Notes under the pieces: model-generated
Databases searched by the model: none
Told to the model about the DNA's origin: nothing
What the model saw: only the letters and a program-made list of their open reading frames with translations
Assembly (NCBI GenBank): GCA_964441265.1
Contig: CAYYKJ010000013.1
Coordinates: forward strand, 1-42,107
Length of the DNA: 42,107 nt
Origin: JAFGDH01 sp964441265
GTDB lineage: Archaea; Aenigmatarchaeota; Aenigmatarchaeia; QMZP01; QMZT01
Direction: 5' to 3'
Position numbers and translations under genes: made by a program
Part shown: positions 40,201 through 42,107 of the stretch, piece after piece
How positions within the stretch are numbered: the stretch's first letter is position 1
Layout of the letters: every line of letters begins with the position of its first letter

Positions 40201-42107
40201 TGACGCAGTATATGATAAATATGATGAAATAGGAACCAGCACAGGAAGTCAGGGAGGGACCGAGGTCCATCATTTCGTGGCCAATCAATCAGCATTGGGA
40301 GCCAGTAGATGTGCGGACGGAGACGATGGCGAAACGGACATAGCGATTCCCAAGAGCAGGATGGCCACCGAATTCCGCCTGCCGGAGCCGGTAGAAGGGA
40401 ATGACACAAGCTATGATGATGGGTATTACGTCACCATCACAACCATGGATGCCACGGATTGTTACGTTTATGAATATGACGGGACTTTCAAGGGAAATTT
40501 CTCCACCTCAAATTCCTACCCGTACCCTGGGATGATTTCCTTCAGCAGCGAATCCGATTTCAATCTCACCAGCGCAGGAGCCAGGATATTATGTGATGCC
40601 CCAGCGGCGATACAGTACGAGCCCTCTAATTACGAAGGGGAAGCCAACGTGTACGGGATCAACCGAAGAACGGTATGGCATCTCGACGAGGGGACAGGGA
40701 CGACCATATACGACGCGAGAAGCGACGACAACGACGGGACCTTCGTCGGGAGCCCGGACTGGGCGGAGGGGATTTATGGGAAGGCGCTCGAATTCAACGG
40801 GAGCGGTGAATACGTTAGCGTGGGGAACGTTGTCGAAAATGAGAACAAGCTCACCGTATCCGCCTGGGTCAGGCCGAAAGGCGTCAGCGGCACGGACTGG
40901 TTCTTCGGGGAGGGCGCAGCATTCAGGCTGGGCATAACGAGCACGGACGAGGTGATATGCTGGCACAGGGGGGACAATTCGACCGGATCGGACACAAGCG
41001 ATTCCACGATCACCACCACCAGCCCGCTCAGCACTCTCGACAAATGGTATCACGTGACCTGCGTGTGGAACGGTAACACCACCGACAGGAAGATATACGT
41101 TGACGGTAATCTGGAGGCGGACGGGAGCACGGATGTGGTGGAATTCAACGGGGACTCGGACAACTTCGTGATAGGGGACGCTTACAGCGGAAGTGGAAGC
41201 TACTTCAACGGGACCATAGACGAGATAAGCATATGGCCGAGGGCGCTCCCGCCCGGGGAGATAAGGTCAAGGGCATATTACGACGTTTACAGGAGCAACA
41301 CCTCCACGGGAACCTATTCCAAGGTCGCGGATCACGTGCTCACGAATTATTACAACGACACGAGCGCACAGGACGTGACCGAGCCCGGGGAAGCCAGCTC
41401 GCTGGATGACGGCAGCCACGCCACTTCGACTTGGAGCAACGACTCATCGGTGGACTTCACCTGGTCAGACGCCAGCGACAGCGGGGACGATTATTTTTAC
41501 TACACGAAGGCATTTGATGACGAGGGGAACTGGGACGGCTTGATAGACCGCTGTGAATCCACCTCCGGCTGGAGCATTAATGGAGCCGGATCTGTCAATT
41601 CAACTCACAAAAAGGAGGGTGAGTATAGTGTCCAGATAGTAGACGACTCCGACAGTAGTTGGGACATATTATTCACAATCTCTAACAACCACGACGTTTC
41701 TGAATACGCCCTGAGCGACAACACGCTTGGAGACTCGTATCTGGCGTTCTGGGTCTGGCTGGAGGATCCGTCGACCGCGAATCCGGACCAAATTGAGTTC
41801 TGCAACGACAACAACGACAAAGGTGCCTTATGGGGCAATATGGGCAATTACGTGGAAGGCGGCTCATGGCAGAGCGGATGGAACAGGGTGATTCTTCCGT
41901 TCGAGGGCAACTACGACAACCTTTCGTATACCGACTGGAGCGCGATAGATTACATACAGGTCTATGTCGACAACGACAACACGAGTCTTACATATCTTTT
42001 TGACGACTTCGAAATACTGAGCCTTGAATCGACCACCGTAACTACCGGCCTCGACGGCTATGCGGCTCCATGCGACACCAGCAGCGGGGACACCTCCAAC
42101 TCCACAA
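28271..42107 (+). CDS. Giant membrane-anchored subtilisin-like exoprotein with Cys-rich repeats (3' end beyond window)
   Basis: At least 4,612 residues, open to the window's end; I followed the frame throughout and met no stop. Order: residues 1-50 cytoplasmic basic tag with YYYTSVREN and KTIYLG; TM ~51-76; beta region; Asn/Thr-rich linker ~194-276; MopE-like DSDGDGDPD ... CDGIDNDCDG ~412-457; propeptide-like ~474-555; S8 subtilase ~560-820 with D582 (VDTGVD), H612 (NGHGTR), N699 and S761 (SGTSLSVP). Then Ig-like modules (~1018-1110, ~1564-1657) with Gly-rich ~1264-1500 between them; DUF2341 ~1711-1817; LamG ~1818-2047; Cys-rich repeats ~2098-3647; Fn3-like ~3650-3740; LamG ~4134-4337; carbohydrate-binding-like ~4426-4590. 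N-in/C-out topology. The protease may process itself or other surface proteins; the LamG and repeat regions suggest adhesion (inference). Confidence 0.9.
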   Translation, partial: MHRKRIKNSTYYYTSVRENGRVKTIYLGKDKRTAKRKESKMLGKPEPKASRLTYAAIAAVLFLTLAFGIFQYTGFFIAAPGEEVTATVSLGSEEFLPANSLVEVTIGNSSVNLRLEEMVEKSGTSTERGAGIFHSGGTEMEGHGKGYGVRGIKIVYPHLNFSYNFSVYGKGKKVEIPPEEIKPITVPSREKATGTPGISNGTLNMTIKDTGEETGNNSTINATGSNGTAEEAPENLTTNITGENTTSEEDMNANGNATLNENGNNNTTANATGKKNVNLILMESRVVRGRVSRNDDYMMAISSLTNISGKEHTAEIIPGTVTMENESLYGDIINITIENGSVRASTDYYESHEGYGEGFVGEGNLTLSVTLSELGLEIPEEEGTYELTTEIEYNGSVIKETKEEIIIEGPKDSDGDGDPDLSDCEPLDPEVYHGAEEECDGIDNDCDGRTDEGCENETKEDEEDGERKAKLGKLKKYDNIMEEVREAINKSNLTRVLIKMRETDSRIQENKDFTGKSRVGKVLAGTVSIDGLIRMAENPDVEGIHLDQPVSLLTTESMELMNIDDVHDLGLNGSGIKVCLVDTGVDYSVVENYDHGHDFVNNDSDPMDDNGHGTRVGSIIDSVAPGSRMIAAKVMDASGQGYESDVLEGLAYCGQEGADIISLSIGAGSYSGFCDSNPVAEYVNQLAGEGVMVIAATGNDGSSEIKSPSCASNATRVSSTDKSDVIAGFANVNYFTDLFAPGKDIQTRGIGGSYVTDSGTSLSVPFVSGVSALLLENESLSPEGLKYRMRSTGEPVGYEVNSSLTINISRVDAYNAIKNVKTMEPYDYEGVPQEEGGGETYGIASIDTIGFDTSSYEHVYLWAHEGDECENYGGAEYPPSCDTWYDRTSHSGLDEFGGSSLPKITAGSGDNDPLIVRLKLPDPDETVFVNWTTRASIVLDQMYLYFAAWNVTAGSYQTCAPYIHGTTSYELRSCVLTPENISDFINSSGYMHFNAYLGSYDQQYTTWVTFSIRQHKMEQKYPLDGHTVTPGKVEFACWADTGYDMQNVSLYGNFTGTWAKNQTNSSVNNSDYVYFDPVLSEGTYVWGCKACDDTSGCYEVGNRTVYVGQLMDVELNTSSIASGEPVLAYGNVTYEGSGVPYLFVDVYRGSTVMTGNNSIFGTGNDGELNVSSEVIPNNYTYLVSSASSGGNYIKVNSTEGFYKGDEIMIIQIIGDTAGTYEFRYINRTRGGDTIYLASDLENSYSLTGVGKVQVVRVPHYTKLTVKNGGEITASPWNGNTGGILAFRAHTTDVQSGGIINTTGKGYRGGSQYSGGLGWSNTGESISGGLDNNAQSGSEGAGGGGYADQGGAGIEYGGGGGSSYGTAGIDGQCVNPDRKGLAGSTYGHANLSEIYLGSGGGAGGYDIDDPERYGGAGGEGGGLIFIGTYDLTVNGNIECNGTDGKAGSGGRGGGGGSGGSILLKTKDATLGTGLITAGGGSSTQDGTNGTGGDGRIKIEYVSKSGSTNPSADTLDYGSLNSLAFTNSSGDFNYTVDTTGSAGTVSISANITYNGDYFSDSENAEITGVELLEPPDNDLYSAGEVEFQCRGRVSGTMANVSLYTNSTGSWHRNQTNSSAGNDDIVSFYVNLGLGEYIWNCRMCDTTGSCEFADANYSFSVMSVNVGETLDPSSTIPGNNISVYGNVTLGDGSVVSDARVHVYIDDEPANISDSGDWWNDSWEYRQEIEVESEVSSTIYNHSIPVNFSTSGPVTEGDMNSDCGDVRFIDSSGNELNHTAVGSTCGTSNTLFWVWLDSLTGNSNTTIHAYYGNSGADIPGFENIDDDMALYYHLDKDEAYGEISTLAVDFSENGPNGTVSGADLINGVYGNAYNMTGSPDCITMGNTLIDEWDFPITISIWAKNDFAFFTDGQLQCGNFFRYTGGELIFGFGSFCHADCAEAWPYYDYEKRFYNSTLSLSDGEWHHYVGVMGNHSTDIRMYVDGEQVSYDTSGSITSVKHRTKSDFSGEGAINRRCYNGDQSLEYYTGSVDEVRLFKRNLTDDEVMALYNSTAIHTKNEYYTDSDGFYNFTFQGPSETGSYTIKVNVTQGNLNGENTSTLYMNCDSGDDCTGGDICVNGDCKADCTGFPGYGCSTDSNDWDTSSAGTCLSNGTCDYNDPVRMDCGGSGGTSCELGTDQTNDTCNTDSGDSCMSGAGGNFSQDGTCASGAANNCDTSGHVCFDDSSYQDGCGSCSTGGGDWDSCDSSVTGGDYSADGICISGGSCDSSGEACYDGSSYQNDCGSCSNGDECDTDITDGSFDGNSLCTGGVCCPLGTAIVDSDSDGTGDTCGCSGNLNGSTCDSGGGTPYSADGVCVGSVCDTSTAGLECGTNGCSTADRGSMAYGSCSVSGSGGNSCDDGAIDTGSNFFSQEGTCVVGSCDTSGHVCYDGSDYQSGCSSCGYSAPGDNDHCDSSVTGGDYNANGMCVSGDSCDTDGGVCSDSGTTGTLYGDCSSCGQTTTNDDACMSGSGTSYSPDGLCVNPGNCDTDGDICADGSNNLYGDCSNANCDDGNECMSSAGQTSYTRDGRCAGSDCCTTEYVSGGTCDCSQGDAQSGTQCDNTPSGGSDYDGACARIDDGGTYGCDTGEVCYDSGQSYYEDDCRYCSLGDACDPNIDSGGYSADGICAYDEGGSADGNYDCDSGEVCDDSGSGAYRTGCGLCDEGDTCDSNVGTSYSADGVCYDDGTLLCCDGTEDYTQSESGGSCCYNGAILTNGSTSDPMLCVDGMLYDCGGGTATSPDSDINIDSGNCTATGGLYCIGSSWGTEIPSGCEGCSSGNDCASDYCIEGTCESSCSGFTGSVNRCSYNSDTSYTSYGVCTETSGGTQCDTSVAARNTPSSGTLYYQCDHTSADYGYSCDGGSLSGGYSADGVCGGSSHGTCYQDYASDSTNGIDSDSVFGTETNVCNDAGENGYYCDSLNDGSFSPGSQRCDADDNYCDACSSNIGEDGDCEEVCGGDPDCDEHDPQDYCPTSGTWCSSTCAEVDRDSSQAACEDSGGNCDPYTWNVSLCCGDDGESDDWDDGDADGATICCIDGSAVSNDTVSGNNYYCYDDGAGADIYRCDGSLTTGGAETNKSHCDPVGDRYCDENNGNWTTEIPSGCGTCTYGDDCTSDICINGMCRDACNLTYSGTVCSDDNSNAYTSDGVCAYDGSSWICDEDEVSYCSSQHKDDCYQCGSTSVYQCDSDATGGYTANGMCTYESGTKSDSTVNCDVSGHICFDDTDYRNTCSNCYSSGTDWDSCDSDGGTSYSADGICVSGDICDNSGHACYDGSAYQADCSSCGQSIGDNDACDVSITNGAYGANGMCVSGDSCDTDEVCANRSTGTIYDDCDQSACGKEVDTFANCSSTGGTSYTPDGKCVYTNNDKTTQSCETGGGVCSDNGASGSLNVDCSLCEHATNNNDLCMSTGGTAYSPDGMCVSGDSCDTDEVCSPEGNVNIYSGCTEASCDPTSEIHCMTDADNDGSVWSSSGICAGPAGSESCDDSGHACFDDSRYYAACDSCALTNDTDANGDSCDTITDGDYSASGMCTYSGGGICTASGSTVRIDVSDSNRFKDGCDDSTDPCDSSTSSDLNSPWSKDGVCCSSSCVGSASSDCCDDSDCAGEEYCDTGTYECMSLSRPMITTVLIQTNTSLNSGTGNLTVVWSGTLPTGYEYKLEEVSPLSGQRYYGTSTTYENDSLRDNRKYCYRVRIQDQESDPAHYSSWSNVICGVTRDREGPSSPNITLNADTTNNKIDVSWTWSFDEFSYAGPASETRYIVNNYHEGRGLRVVSYDDGNNITAGSCSVTLDEGENNTFSSSCYSVTDTVTGTKPFSAHFQGIGSDGPVPESFAGTEFVYEDCRDPEYFNIMTLYEPAYVEVKNSSGVVTSTSLSAWSHTELNTDVPDGSVYTIESNASILVTYDRNMGDTFMMHPASADLWGLTDKVAISKDNTHVIIYDSAGNIEVDAVYDKYDEIGTSTGSQGGTEVHHFVANQSALGASRCADGDDGETDIAIPKSRMATEFRLPEPVEGNDTSYDDGYYVTITTMDATDCYVYEYDGTFKGNFSTSNSYPYPGMISFSSESDFNLTSAGARILCDAPAAIQYEPSNYEGEANVYGINRRTVWHLDEGTGTTIYDARSDDNDGTFVGSPDWAEGIYGKALEFNGSGEYVSVGNVVENENKLTVSAWVRPKGVSGTDWFFGEGAAFRLGITSTDEVICWHRGDNSTGSDTSDSTITTTSPLSTLDKWYHVTCVWNGNTTDRKIYVDGNLEADGSTDVVEFNGDSDNFVIGDAYSGSGSYFNGTIDEISIWPRALPPGEIRSRAYYDVYRSNTSTGTYSKVADHVLTNYYNDTSAQDVTEPGEASSLDDGSHATSTWSNDSSVDFTWSDASDSGDDYFYYTKAFDDEGNWDGLIDRCESTSGWSINGAGSVNSTHKKEGEYSVQIVDDSDSSWDILFTISNNHDVSEYALSDNTLGDSYLAFWVWLEDPSTANPDQIEFCNDNNDKGALWGNMGNYVEGGSWQSGWNRVILPFEGNYDNLSYTDWSAIDYIQVYVDNDNTSLTYLFDDFEILSLESTTVTTGLDGYAAPCDTSSGDTSNST
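34562..39210 (+). repeat. Cys-rich tandem repeat region in the giant protein
   Basis: About 1,550 residues of degenerate repeats of roughly 45-55 residues. A typical unit reads C-D-T-S-G-H-x-C-Y-D-x-S-x-Y-Q-x-x-C-S-S-C, then C-D-S ... GG-x-YSADG-x-C-V-S-G. Cys occur in pairs and are abundant, so the region should be held by disulfides or metal. Stretches such as CVSGDSCDTDEVC recur nearly identically at DNA level (around 38280 and 38617, ~35 bp match), a sign of recent duplication or gene conversion. Confidence 0.8.

Overview
The window is from an archaeal genome, most likely a DPANN-type archaeon; I do not assign a phylum. The archaeal signs are class I lysyl-tRNA synthetase, RNase P protein Rnp4/Rpp21, RNA polymerase subunit D (Rpo3), a DUF106/EMC3-like membrane protein next to an AdkA-like protein, a TIGR00289-type Dph6 relative, AT-rich TATA boxes about 26 nt upstream of start codons (leaderless style), and tRNA genes with bulge-helix-bulge type introns. 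Base composition is near 50% GC, with several clearly AT-richer patches.

Layout. Positions 1-60 look like the right end of an IS200/IS605 (TnpB) element. 170-4826 (+) is housekeeping: dph6-like, apt, serS, phosphoglucose/phosphomannose isomerase, an AdkA relative that has lost its P-loop, and DUF106/EMC3. 4899-7122 (-) carries rnp4 and three small multi-pass membrane proteins, two of them paralogous. 7169-9542 (-) is an operon of four unrecognised genes, one with an HExxE zincin-like motif. It diverges from a ParB-like gene (9671-10042) across one shared, symmetrical TATA/operator region, and both sides have short overlapping leader ORFs. 10043-10391 holds a probable structured non-coding RNA and the ftsZ leader. 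ftsZ, its terminator hairpin and a pilin-like secreted protein with a cohesin-like domain follow.

12396-14189 carries intron-containing tRNA-Gln (-) and tRNA-Leu (+) genes around a winged-helix regulator, a small membrane protein and rpo3. 14211-17743 has a ROK-family kinase, an HD phosphohydrolase, an M50 site-2 protease and a DUF3467 protein. An AT-rich AAA/DUF4143 ATPase gene (17750-18985) sits between two near-identical copies of the DUF3467 gene's last 31 bp, the mark of an insertion. Two small genes, an HtpX-type protease and a large N-glycosylation-rich surface protein (broken by a 100-N assembly gap) follow, then a membrane-anchored PLD-family protein, lysS and an intron-containing tRNA-His. 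Directly after tRNA-His lies an AT-rich two-gene module with a nucleotidyltransferase, preceded by four 16-bp palindromes spaced 21-22 bp apart.

From 28271 to the end of the window one reading frame stays open for at least 4,612 codons. It encodes a membrane-anchored giant exoprotein: a cytoplasmic YYYTSVREN-type tag, a TM helix, a MopE-like Cys/Asp motif, a subtilisin-like protease with an intact D/H/S triad, Ig-like modules, a glycine-rich region, DUF2341, LamG, about 1,550 residues of Cys-rich repeats, Fn3-like modules, a second LamG and a carbohydrate-binding-like domain. With the other surface proteins and proteases (site-2 protease, HtpX), the right half of the window is mainly cell-envelope biology.

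Most notable: D-loop introns in all three tRNA genes (one also with a T-loop intron), the phased operator array, the insertion that rebuilt a gene's 3' end, the P-loop-less AdkA, the uncharacterised divergent operon, and the giant subtilase.
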